Assembly (NCBI GenBank): GCA_011773795.1
Contig: WVWW01000211.1
Span: 15,980-25,504, forward strand
Source of the DNA: Acidobacteriota bacterium
Lineage (GTDB): Bacteria > Acidobacteriota > Polarisedimenticolia > Polarisedimenticolales > Polarisedimenticolaceae
Direction of reading: 5' to 3'
Length of the DNA: 9,525 nt
In this document: piece after piece, positions 1 to 9,305 of the stretch
Layout: each line of letters starts with the position of its first letter
Position numbering within the stretch: the stretch's first letter is position 1
Notes under the pieces: generated by a model
The model's input: the letters and a program-made list of their open reading frames with translations, nothing else
Databases searched by the model: none
Told to the model about the DNA's origin: nothing
Position numbers and translations under genes: made by a program

Positions 1-461
1 GAGCGCGTGGAATGTGAAGACACCATCCGCGAGGTCGTTCAACTGTTCGAGCCGCAGATTCGCGGCCGCGGGATCGATCTCGAGCTCGACATCGAAAACG
101 GACTCCCGGCGATTCCGGGTCACAAAGGCAAGCTCCAGCAAGTGCTGCTCAACCTGTTGATGAACGCGCGCGATGCCCTCGACTCCGGCGGCACGATCAA
201 GCTGCAAGGGCGTTCGCGCGGCGGCAAGATCGAGATGCTCGTCGAGGACGACGGCATCGGGATCGCCGAGGAGGATCTCGGGAGCATCTTCGACCCGTTC
301 TTCACGACCAAGGGCCGCGGCCGCGGCACCGGTCTGGGGCTGTCGATCACCTACGGCATCGTGCAGGAGCACGGCGGCGAGATCCACGTCGAGAGCCAGC
401 CCGGCGAGTACACACGCTTCCGTGTGAAACTCCCGGCGCCGCCAGGCGCGCAGGCGACGGC

Positions 462-465
<4 letters not shown>
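1..465 (+). CDS. Sensor histidine kinase, C-terminal ATPase part (5' end outside window)
   Basis: This is the catalytic ATP-binding (HATPase_c) half of a sensor histidine kinase. It would phosphorylate a histidine and pass the phosphate to the regulator encoded next to it. The frame is open from base 1, so the gene starts upstream; the sensor and the phosphoacceptor-His (HisKA) segments are not visible. The 154 visible codons show the N box (LLNLLMNARDAL), the G1 box (DDGIGI), the F box (DPFFTTK) and the G2 box (GTGLGLS), in the usual order, and end in a typical C-terminal beta-strand region. The spacing fits the NtrB/ZraS-like kinases that partner NtrC-type regulators. The stop overlaps the GTG start of the regulator by 4 bases, which suggests translational coupling and a cognate pair. 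The family is certain; the signal sensed cannot be told. Confidence 0.95.
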
Positions 466-1886
<1,421 letters not shown>

Positions 1887-1900
1887 TTTCGGGCCGATCC

Positions 1901-1924
1901 CGGCAGCCGCGGGGGTAGCTGCCG
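1901..1924 (+). terminator. Weak hairpin after the regulator gene
   Basis: A perfect 7-bp inverted repeat (CGGCAGC at 1901-1907 and GCTGCCG at 1918-1924) with a 10-base loop lies 14 bases after the regulator stop. No T-run follows, so it is not a standard intrinsic terminator. It could slow polymerase, protect the mRNA 3' end, or be chance in GC-rich DNA. Confidence 0.3.
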
Positions 1925-1962
1925 AGGGTGCTGCACAAGGCCCGCAAACACTCCGCGAAAGG

Positions 1963-1992
1963 TTGCTCCCCGAGTCCGTTTGAGACTATAAA
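1963..1992 (+). promoter_or_regulatory. Candidate sigma-70 promoter (distal) for the OMP gene
   Basis: TATAAA at 1987-1992 matches the -10 consensus in 5 of 6 positions. It is preceded by a poor -35 (TTGCTC, 1963-1968) at an 18-base spacing. It lies in the only AT-rich part of the gap upstream of the OMP gene. It would give a leader of about 170 bases. Prediction by eye only. Confidence 0.35.
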
Positions 1993-2017
1993 ACGCTGAG
2001 ATTTGGGGGCGGTTTGG

Positions 2018-2046
2018 TTGACGATCCGGCGTGTGAGTGGTACATA
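2018..2046 (+). promoter_or_regulatory. Candidate sigma-70 promoter (proximal) for the OMP gene
   Basis: TTGACG at 2018-2023 (5 of 6 to the -35 consensus) is followed after exactly 17 bases by TACATA at 2041-2046, a weaker -10 in an AT-rich stretch. Transcription would begin near 2053 and give a leader of roughly 118 bases ahead of the OMP start. The -35 and spacing are good and the -10 is only fair. Confidence 0.45.
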
Positions 2047-2098
2047 AATCGCTCGAAGTCTCCGGAAGGAACCCACCGGACCAAAAAAATCTCAAAGT

Positions 2099-2130
2099 CT
2101 GGAGTCGCCGGCGCCGCCCCCTGGAGTCGC
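2099..2130. repeat. 10-bp direct repeat pair in the OMP leader
   Basis: CTGGAGTCGC occurs at 2099-2108 and again at 2121-2130, start to start 22 bp, about two helical turns. The pair lies between the candidate promoters and the ribosome binding site of the OMP gene. Tandem spacing of this kind fits a protein-binding site or an mRNA element, but a 10-bp match can also arise by chance. Confidence 0.4.
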
Positions 2131-2159
2131 ACAAAGTGAAGCGTTCGAATTCGGTCGGC

Positions 2160-2165
2160 AGGAGG
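2160..2165 (+). promoter_or_regulatory. Strong Shine-Dalgarno that fixes the OMP start
   Basis: AGGAGG at 2160-2165 sits 5 bases before the ATG at 2171 but only 2 bases before an in-frame GTG at 2168. The spacing favours ATG 2171, which also begins a normal signal peptide (MKWIRF...). Confidence 0.8.
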
Positions 2166-2170
2166 ACGTG

Positions 2171-5100
2171 ATGAAATGGATCCGTTTCGCACTGGCGATA
2201 GGAGTGGTGGGTCTCGCTTTCACCGCCGCATCGGCCCAATCGGGCGGTCTGACCATCGTGGTCAGCGACGAAGTCGGGCCGTTGCCTGGTGCGATCGTGA
2301 CGATCAGTCACGAGACCGGCTATGTCAAGACGACTTCCGTTCAGACCAACGTCCAGGGCGAGGCGATGTTCCCGGTCTTGCGTCCCGGGCGTGGTTACCT
2401 GGTCGAGGTCTCGATGTCGAACTACGGTACACAACGTGTCAGTGACATCCAGGTCAAGATCAACGACAACCAACGGATCCCCGTCGTGTTGGCCCAGGAA
2501 ATGGTCGAGACCGTCAAGGTCGTGGCCGACGGCCAGGTCGTCAAACTGGAGGACACGCAGAAGAGCACGAAGTTCTCCGAGGAGTTCGTTCAGGATCTTC
2601 CGGTTCCCGGACGCTTCTACCAGAACGTGCTGACGCTGGCCCCGGGCGTGCAGGATGCCGACGGCGACGGCAACCCGAACGTCCACGGCTCCCGCGAGCG
2701 CGACTTCAAGGCGACCGTCAGCGGCGTCTCCAACGTCGACCCCCTGACCGGCCAGCAGATGAGCCAGGTCAATCCCAACTCGATCGAAGAGATGGAAGTC
2801 ATCACCGCCGGCGCCGGGGCCGAGTTCAGCCGCGCCCAGGGCGGCTTCGCCAACATCATCCAGAAGCAGGGCAGCAACGAGTTCGAGGGCGTCTTCGAAT
2901 TCTACTACCGCTCGCATCTGCTCGACGGCACCGGCGCTTTCGACGCCTCACCGAACCTGCCGAAGGTCGACTTCCAGTCCCTGCAGCCGTCGTTTCAGCT
3001 CTCCGGCCCGATCTTCAAGGACCGGCTGTGGTATCGGTTGTCGCACGAGTTCATCGATACCGAGCTACCGGTCCCGACGTCCGGCGGCCTCGTCGTCCAG
3101 ACCGTGCGCCAGGGCATCCACTCGGATCAGCTCACCTGGCAGGTTTCACCGCGCAACAAGCTCGCCTACCAGTATCAGTCCGATCCGCTGGAGGTCAACG
3201 GCTTCGGTGTCAGCTCGCTGACGTCGTTCGAGTCCGCGCAGTTCCGCGACCGCACGAGCAAGACGCAGACGCTGAGCTGGACGGCGCCGATGTCGCCGAA
3301 GATCCTCGTGGAGAGCCTGGTCTCGTGGCAGGACCTGAACACGATCATCAAGCCGACCACCGAAGGCATTTCAAACAGCTGCGCCCTGGGTGAGCCGTTC
3401 CTCGAGAGCGCGCAGTGCTTCGACGTCGACATCGGCCTGGTGACGGGTTCGTACTGGCAGACGAACGACGACAATCGCCAGCGGTTGACCGTCTCGAGCA
3501 AAGCGACCCTCTACGGCGGCCGCTTCTGGGGCATGAGCCACCAGTTCAAGATCGGCCTCGTCGCCGAGAACGAGCGCTACTTCCGCGCGCTGGAGCGTCG
3601 ACCGAACCTCACCCGCTTCCTCATCGACCTTTCGGATCAACAGGACCAGGGAACGGACGAGGGGGCCACCAGACTCGCGATCATTTTCGCGAATGTCGCG
3701 GTGCCGCGGACGGAGGACGTCCGCGCGACCGGAACCAACTGGGGCCTGTTCCTCGAAGACCAGGTCCGTATTCGGCAGAACCTGTCGATGACGCTCGGCC
3801 TGCGCTTCGATCGCGAGGAGATCAACTCCAACGGGAACACGCCACTCGATCCGGAATCCCAGTTCGCCGCCTTCCTCGAACGGGTTTCGAGACTGAGCCC
3901 GTCGATCGACGCTGCCACGACGCTGACGCAGTTCTTCACGGGCTACGAGAACGTCACCGACTTCGTCGACCAATTGGCCACGGATCTCGGCGAGAATCCA
4001 GACAACATTGTGTTGTCACACGCGGCCAACCAAAGCCAGTTCTGGTCGTTGGCCCGACGCCAGGAAAACATCTCGATCGTCAACAACAACCTCGCGCCGC
4101 GCTTCTCGCTGTCGTGGGATCCGTGGAGCAACAACAAGACACGGTTCGCGGTCACCGCGGGCCGTTACTACGACAAGCTGTTCCTCAACATCCCGCTGAT
4201 CGAGTTGGAGCCCGCCAACGCCAACCTGATTTACAACTCCGAGCCGGACGCCGGCGGCGTGCAGGGCGCGTTCAGGGTGACGGGTCTGCGGTCGAGCGTG
4301 AACCCGACGGTCAATATCTCGTCCGTCACGCGAGATCTGCGCACGCCTTACCAGGACGAGTGGACCCTGGGCTTCGAACGCGAGATCTTCGCCGAGACCT
4401 CGATCAGCGTCGACTACATCAATCGCCGCTTCCGCGATCAGCTCCAGGACTACGACCTGAACCACGCGCCCGGCGACTTCGGTCGCTGTGTGGCGGCCAC
4501 GCCGACCAACCCGGCGACGATCGCGCCGGTGATGCCGACCGACCCCGACTTCAACCCCGAGTTCGGCAACGGCGACGGGATCCTCGACGACTGCGGCGGT
4601 AGGATCATCCCGCGAGCCCCGGAGGAGGAGGTCGACCCGACAAGTGTCTTCCTCGACAAAGGGAAACGCCTCGAAGAGCCGGACGGCAAGACGGACCTCT
4701 ACCTGCAGAACCCGGGCTGGGGCGACATCTTCCTCGTCGGCAACTTCAACAGGATCGACTACGACGGCGTCGTGGTCGCGCTGACGCGGCGTCAGTACCG
4801 CAGCTGGGAGATGCAGGCCTCCTACACCTGGTCCAAGGCCAAGGGGGACGGCGAGGACTTCCAGCAGCAGCTGGGTGACGACCGCAGCATCCTGCAGGAC
4901 GAGAAGGGCTACCAGTCCTACGACCAGCGCCACGTGGTCAAGGTCAACGCGACGACGATCACGCCGTGGGGCTTCCGGCTGGGCACGTCGATCAGCTGGC
5001 AGTCGGGCCTGCCCTACTCGCTGGCGGCACGCGAGCTCTCGTTCGACCAGGTGCACCCGCGACTCGACAATGCCGGGCCGAACTCCGGTCGCGTGCGACA

Positions 5101-5356
5101 GGTCTACTTGACGAGCCAGCGCAACGATCAGCGTAACGACTCCTACTACAACGTCGACGCCAAGTTCACGAAGGAGATGAACCTCGGCCGCGGCCTCAAC
5201 ATGCAGGTCTCCGCGGAGGTGTTCAACCTGTTCAACGACGGTACGTTGTTGATCTACAACCCGCTGAACCAGACCGGTCAGCAGATCAACGGCAACAACG
5301 TCGACATCCGCCGCTTCGGCCGCAGCTGGCAGCTCGGCTTCAAGCTGGCTTTTTAA
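2171..5356 (+). CDS. TonB-dependent receptor / Oar-like outer-membrane beta-barrel protein
   Basis: A 1061-residue outer-membrane protein of the TonB-dependent/Oar-like type that carries a carboxypeptidase-regulatory-like domain. Such proteins usually take up large or chelated substrates; the substrate here cannot be told. Residues 1-22 are a signal peptide, with likely cleavage after A-S-A before Q23. Residues about 27-110 form the beta-sandwich domain (LTIVVSDEVGPLPGAIVTI start). The plug follows at about 115-240, including the NVHGSRERDFKATVSG stretch typical of these plugs. The rest is barrel, with alternating aromatic strands and a final strand ending in Phe (LGFKLAF), the usual signal for barrel assembly. 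Two close Cys pairs, C404/C416 and C773/C808, probably lie in surface loops. Acidic DGDG-type loops occur at about 162-170 and 800-808. The gene has its own promoter region and terminator, so it appears monocistronic. I see no clear TonB box after the signal peptide. Confidence 0.93.
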   Translation: MKWIRFALAIGVVGLAFTAASAQSGGLTIVVSDEVGPLPGAIVTISHETGYVKTTSVQTNVQGEAMFPVLRPGRGYLVEVSMSNYGTQRVSDIQVKINDNQRIPVVLAQEMVETVKVVADGQVVKLEDTQKSTKFSEEFVQDLPVPGRFYQNVLTLAPGVQDADGDGNPNVHGSRERDFKATVSGVSNVDPLTGQQMSQVNPNSIEEMEVITAGAGAEFSRAQGGFANIIQKQGSNEFEGVFEFYYRSHLLDGTGAFDASPNLPKVDFQSLQPSFQLSGPIFKDRLWYRLSHEFIDTELPVPTSGGLVVQTVRQGIHSDQLTWQVSPRNKLAYQYQSDPLEVNGFGVSSLTSFESAQFRDRTSKTQTLSWTAPMSPKILVESLVSWQDLNTIIKPTTEGISNSCALGEPFLESAQCFDVDIGLVTGSYWQTNDDNRQRLTVSSKATLYGGRFWGMSHQFKIGLVAENERYFRALERRPNLTRFLIDLSDQQDQGTDEGATRLAIIFANVAVPRTEDVRATGTNWGLFLEDQVRIRQNLSMTLGLRFDREEINSNGNTPLDPESQFAAFLERVSRLSPSIDAATTLTQFFTGYENVTDFVDQLATDLGENPDNIVLSHAANQSQFWSLARRQENISIVNNNLAPRFSLSWDPWSNNKTRFAVTAGRYYDKLFLNIPLIELEPANANLIYNSEPDAGGVQGAFRVTGLRSSVNPTVNISSVTRDLRTPYQDEWTLGFEREIFAETSISVDYINRRFRDQLQDYDLNHAPGDFGRCVAATPTNPATIAPVMPTDPDFNPEFGNGDGILDDCGGRIIPRAPEEEVDPTSVFLDKGKRLEEPDGKTDLYLQNPGWGDIFLVGNFNRIDYDGVVVALTRRQYRSWEMQASYTWSKAKGDGEDFQQQLGDDRSILQDEKGYQSYDQRHVVKVNATTITPWGFRLGTSISWQSGLPYSLAARELSFDQVHPRLDNAGPNSGRVRQVYLTSQRNDQRNDSYYNVDAKFTKEMNLGRGLNMQVSAEVFNLFNDGTLLIYNPLNQTGQQINGNNVDIRRFGRSWQLGFKLAF

Positions 5357-5377
5357 GAGTCGATCATCGAACTCGGA

Positions 5378-5405
5378 GCCGCCTCCAACGGAGGCGGCTT
5401 TTTTT
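5378..5405 (+). terminator. Intrinsic terminator of the OMP gene
   Basis: A perfect 9-bp GC-rich stem (GCCGCCTCC at 5378-5386 with GGAGGCGGC at 5390-5398) has the 3-base loop AAC and is followed by seven T. It begins 21 bases after the OMP stop codon. This is a textbook rho-independent terminator and separates the OMP gene from cysS. Confidence 0.95.
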
Positions 5406-5411
5406 GTGCGC

Positions 5412-5417
5412 TAGAAT
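5412..5417 (+). promoter_or_regulatory. cysS: Candidate -10 box just upstream of cysS
   Basis: TAGAAT at 5412-5417 matches TATAAT in 5 of 6 positions and lies 7 bases after the terminator T-run. Transcription would begin at about 5424-5428, at or just before the ATG at 5428, so the cysS mRNA could be leaderless. No convincing -35 is seen; that position falls inside the terminator stem. Confidence 0.45.
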
Positions 5418-5427
5418 GCCCGGCCTG

Positions 5428-6819
<1,392 letters not shown>

Positions 6820-6865
6820 ACGGTCCTAAACCCTACGCGTCTCCTCACGGTCCAACCGGATCGAT

Positions 6866-7447
6866 ATGGAGGCAGTGCTGAGAGACCAGGCCCGAGCGCC
6901 CGACGAAGCCACCCTGGCGGCCCGTTTCCGTGCGGGGGACCGAAACGCGTTCGACGAGATCGTCACGCTGCATCGCGGCTCCCTGTACTCCGTCGCGCGC
7001 CGGCTGCTGCGACGCCATGAGGACGCCGACGAGGCTGCTCAGACGGCGTTCGTACGCGCGTGGCGGGCCCGAGAACGGTTCCGCGGGGACGCGCAGCTGC
7101 GCACCTGGCTCATGCGCATCGTGCTCAACGTGTCGAAGTCGATGCTCGCTTCGCGCCGCATCGAGCAGGAGCTTCCGGCGGACTCGGGTTGGGCCGTTGC
7201 CACACAGACGGACCCCGGCGCACGCATCGACGAGGTCCGTCGACAACACGAGCTGCGTCGGGCGGTCGACGGGTTGCCGCCGCGCCAACGCGAGGTCGTG
7301 ATGCTCAAGGTCTACGAGGATCTGACCCACCGCGAGGTCGCCGAGATCCTCGAGTTGTCCGAAGGCGCCGTGAAGGCGCACCTGCACCAGGCCGTTTCGA
7401 ACCTGCGGCGCGGTCTGATGTCGGGCAGGCAGATGGAGAAGGCGTGA
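6866..7447 (+). CDS. ECF-family (sigma-70 group 4) RNA polymerase sigma factor
   Basis: A 193-residue sigma factor that directs RNA polymerase to a specific promoter set. It has only the two regions typical of ECF sigmas. Region 2 is at about residues 15-90 (FDEIVTLHRGSLYSVARR, then the DADEAAQTAFVRAWR and RFRGDAQLRTWLMRIVLN stretches). Region 4 with its helix-turn-helix is at about 130-185 (LPPRQREVVMLKVYEDL, then THREVAEILELSEGAVKAHL). A poorly conserved linker joins them. The start ATG 6866 has no clear Shine-Dalgarno; a downstream in-frame GTG at 6875 is possible but has a poorly placed one. The stop overlaps the anti-sigma ATG by 1 base (TGATG), and the next two genes also overlap, so the products are likely made together. 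Activity is expected to be held by the anti-sigma next door. Confidence 0.96.
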   Translation: MEAVLRDQARAPDEATLAARFRAGDRNAFDEIVTLHRGSLYSVARRLLRRHEDADEAAQTAFVRAWRARERFRGDAQLRTWLMRIVLNVSKSMLASRRIEQELPADSGWAVATQTDPGARIDEVRRQHELRRAVDGLPPRQREVVMLKVYEDLTHREVAEILELSEGAVKAHLHQAVSNLRRGLMSGRQMEKA

Positions 7448-8085
7448 TGGACTGTGCATCCTTCGAAAACCGGTTGACCGAGCTGCTCGGCGGCGAGGCA
7501 GACGCCGAGGCGCGGCACGACGCGCTGGCCGGGCTGAGACGGCACGTGGAGGATTGCCCCGAGTGTGTCGGGGCGGCCGCGCTCGTCGAGCTGGCCGAGG
7601 CGCCACCGCAACAGCGCGACCCCGTGGAGCTTCCCCCCGACAGCTACTGGGCGGGCTTCAACGCGAGCGTGACCGCTCGGCTCGACGCGGAGCCGGCGGC
7701 CGCGCCGAGCGGAGCCGGCCGGCGGCGCCTGGCCGTGGCCGCCTCGATCGTCCTGGCGCTGGCGGCCGGCTGGTCGCTGCGCGGCTGGGTCGATCCGGGA
7801 GACCCCAACGCTCCTCAATTGGCCGTGGATGGATCCTCCGAGGATCCGGAGTGGAGCCGGCTGGAAGAGCTGATCCGGCAAGCCAGTCCCGAGGAGCTCG
7901 CAGAGGCACTCCGTGGCCTACCCGGCGAGTGGTCCGGCATCGCCGCCTCGGGTTGGACCCACGGTGAGAACGAACTCGGCGGCGACTGGATGCCGGACAT
8001 CGACGAACTGAACGAAACGGATCAAACGGAATTGATGGACTGGCTCGATCAAGTGGAGTCGTCCGAAAGGAGATCGACCTCATGA
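7447..8085 (+). CDS. Membrane anti-sigma factor with N-terminal zinc-finger (ZAS-type) motif
   Basis: A 212-residue protein I read as the anti-sigma of the sigma factor encoded just before it. The N-terminus carries H33-x3-C37-x2-C40, the core of the zinc-binding anti-sigma (zf-HC2) domain. C3 could be the fourth ligand, placed 29 residues before H33, close to the spacing in RsrA-like proteins. A single hydrophobic helix at about 95-111, preceded by an Arg cluster (RRR, 92-94), would span the inner membrane with the N-terminus in the cytoplasm. The remaining 100 residues would be periplasmic and are strongly acidic (25 Asp/Glu against 6 Arg); they match no domain I recognise. The start overlaps the sigma stop and the stop overlaps the next ATG by 4 bases (ATGA). 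A GGAG about 8 bases upstream serves as ribosome site. Confidence 0.88.
   Translation: MDCASFENRLTELLGGEADAEARHDALAGLRRHVEDCPECVGAAALVELAEAPPQQRDPVELPPDSYWAGFNASVTARLDAEPAAAPSGAGRRRLAVAASIVLALAAGWSLRGWVDPGDPNAPQLAVDGSSEDPEWSRLEELIRQASPEELAEALRGLPGEWSGIAASGWTHGENELGGDWMPDIDELNETDQTELMDWLDQVESSERRSTS
8066..8074 (+). promoter_or_regulatory. Strong Shine-Dalgarno for the periplasmic sensor-like gene
   Basis: AAAGGAGAT at 8066-8074 lies within the end of the anti-sigma gene, 7 bases before the ATG at 8082. It is the best ribosome site of the four-gene run, suggesting that the periplasmic protein is made in higher amount than the sigma and anti-sigma. Confidence 0.7.
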
Positions 8086-8672
8086 CCCGCACGAACTGGA
8101 TGAGAACCCTGCTGGGGGCGGCCTGTGCCCTCGGCCTGAGCCTGACCCCGGCGATCGGGCAGCAGGACCCCGAGCAACGCGAAGAACGACGCCAGCGGAT
8201 GGAAGAGCGTCACAGCGAGATGCAGGAGCATCGTCGCGAACGGCGTCTGGAGATCGAAGAGCGCATCCGTGAGCGCTTCACGAGCATGCTCCGTAGCGAG
8301 CTCGCGCTGTCCGACGAGCAGGCCGAGACGGTGCTGCCGCTGATGTCCGACCTCGAAGATTTCAAACGCGAGATCAGACGCGAACGACACGCGGCCGTGC
8401 GGGCGTTGCGGACGGGGATGCAGGAGGGGGCGTCGGACGACGAGCTGCAGGCCGCGCTCGACGATCTCGATCGCATCGAGGACGACCTGCGCTCCGCCGA
8501 GCGCAGCGCGATGGTCAAGATCGACGGCGAGTTGAACACGAGACAGCGCGTCAAGCTGCGTTTCTTCGTGCACGAGTTCCGGCGCTCGATCGAACGACGC
8601 CTCACCGAGCGCGCCGAACGAATGGAACGCCACCGCGAGCGCCCCGAACGTCCCCGCCCCGACTCCCGTTGA
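8082..8672 (+). CDS. Spy/CpxP/CnrX-like periplasmic helical protein (chaperone or metal sensor)
   Basis: A 196-residue exported protein. Residues 1-26 are a signal peptide (basic start, hydrophobic core, likely cleavage after A-I-G before QQ). The mature part is almost all charged helix (about 37 Arg, 43 Asp/Glu) with two LTxxQ-type motifs, LSDEQ at 76-80 and LNTRQ at 151-155, the hallmark of the Spy/CpxP/ZraP fold, and a pattern also shared by CnrX-type metal sensors. H44, M47 and H50 form an H-x2-M-x2-H cluster near the mature N-terminus that could bind metal. Members act as periplasmic chaperones or as sensors. Its place after a sigma and anti-sigma gene suggests that it feeds a periplasmic signal to the anti-sigma. 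The C-terminus is a very Arg/Glu/Pro-rich tail. Family confidence is good; the exact role is inferred. Confidence 0.8.
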   Translation: MTRTNWMRTLLGAACALGLSLTPAIGQQDPEQREERRQRMEERHSEMQEHRRERRLEIEERIRERFTSMLRSELALSDEQAETVLPLMSDLEDFKREIRRERHAAVRALRTGMQEGASDDELQAALDDLDRIEDDLRSAERSAMVKIDGELNTRQRVKLRFFVHEFRRSIERRLTERAERMERHRERPERPRPDSR

Positions 8673-9058
8673 CCCCGCCGGCCCCCGGCGATCCGAGGCA
8701 GGCCCTCGGACGCCGCGGGGAACGGCTGGCCGCGCGGTACCTCCGCCGCGCCGGCCTCCAGGTCATTGCCAGCCGCTTCCGGCTACGCTGCGGCGAGATC
8801 GACCTGATCGCCCTGGACGGCGAGCAGGTCGTCTTCGTCGAGGTCAAGGCCCGTCGCGGCACCGGCTTCGGGATGCCGGCGGACTCAATCACACGGCGGA
8901 AGCAGCGCAAGCTGGCCCGCGTTGCCCTGGCGTTCCTCAGCGGTCGTGGCTGGCACGAGCGGCCCTGTCGTTTCGACGTCGTCGAGTTGCTGGAGAGGGG
9001 AGAACGACAGGAGATTCGCCACATTCGCGACGCTTTCCGACCCGCGCCCGGACTCTGA
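8669..9058 (+). CDS. yraN: YraN-family protein (UPF0102, endonuclease-like fold)
   Basis: A 129-residue protein of the YraN/UPF0102 family, a small restriction-endonuclease-like fold with no firmly settled role; links to DNA processing or Holliday junctions have been suggested. The N-terminal helix has the family motif G-x2-GE-x2-A-x2-YL (14-25). The nuclease-like core shows GEIDLIA at 42-48 and FVEVKAR at 56-62, so the D45, E58 and K60 positions expected of a PD-(D/E)xK centre are present. The length is normal. The start is TTG at 8669, overlapping the preceding stop (TTGA); no ATG or GTG lies upstream of the conserved motif in this frame. It is the last gene of the overlapping run and probably shares its transcript, although YraN is usually a housekeeping gene. 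Confidence 0.93.
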   Translation: MTPPAPGDPRQALGRRGERLAARYLRRAGLQVIASRFRLRCGEIDLIALDGEQVVFVEVKARRGTGFGMPADSITRRKQRKLARVALAFLSGRGWHERPCRFDVVELLERGERQEIRHIRDAFRPAPGL

Positions 9059-9066
9059 CCGCCAAG

Positions 9067-9095
9067 TTGACGGGATTCCGAGCATCCTGTATTTT
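9067..9095 (+). promoter_or_regulatory. Sigma-70 promoter of the tRNA-Gly gene
   Basis: TTGACG at 9067-9072, a 17-base spacer and TATTTT at 9090-9095 make a good sigma-70 promoter. A GC-rich segment (CTCCGCGCC) follows the -10, like the discriminator of growth-rate-controlled stable RNA promoters. Transcription would start near 9102, about 26 bases before the tRNA. A 5-bp hairpin (GCCTG/CAGGC, 9103-9117) lies in the tRNA leader. Confidence 0.7.
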
Positions 9096-9127
9096 TCTCC
9101 GCGCCTGCCGGTCAGGCTCCGGATCAA

Positions 9128-9223
<96 letters not shown>

Positions 9224-9265
9224 GCGTAAAACGCGCCTCGGTGTTTCGCGTTCGGCTGCGCCTCA

Positions 9266-9277
9266 CGCTCCGGAGCG
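9266..9277. repeat. 12-bp perfect palindrome next to the duplicated tRNA tail
   Basis: CGCTCCGGAGCG reads the same on both strands and touches the left end of the second tRNA-tail copy. It is part of a palindrome-rich 70-bp stretch between the two copies. Confidence 0.6.
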
Positions 9278-9298
9278 AGTCTCGTTTCCCGCTCCATT
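9276..9298 (+). repeat. Second copy of the tRNA-Gly 3' end (23 bp)
   Basis: Bases 9276-9298 are identical to 9183-9205: the last part of the T loop, the 3' half of the T stem and acceptor stem, the discriminator, CCA and two following bases. The offset is 93 bp. The rest of the tRNA is not repeated, so this is a tail duplication and not a second tRNA gene. It may be an attachment-site-like scar or a repeat like those after E. coli tyrT. Confidence 0.9.
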
Positions 9299-9305
9299 TC
9301 GCCGT

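Noticed and set aside
1953..1967. TTGCT at 1963 as the -12 element of a sigma-54 promoter
   Set aside because: The required GG about 12 bases upstream is CC, so the -24 element is missing.
4016..5056. Long minus-strand open frame (346 codons) opposite the OMP gene
   Set aside because: It has low-complexity Val/Arg/Asp-rich translation, mirrors the third-position GC bias of the OMP gene and has no domain.
8117..8126. Possible lipobox (Cys at residue 15) in the Spy-like protein
   Set aside because: The residues before the Cys (G-A-A) do not fit a lipobox and the hydrophobic stretch before it is too short; a normal signal peptidase site after residue 26 fits better.
7780..8672. Charge complementarity between the acidic anti-sigma tail and an Arg-rich Spy-like protein
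   Set aside because: Counting the mature Spy-like protein gives about 40 basic and 43 acidic residues, so it is not net basic overall.
9276..9298. Second tRNA gene
   Set aside because: Only the 3' 21 bases of the tRNA are repeated; there is no D arm or anticodon arm before it.
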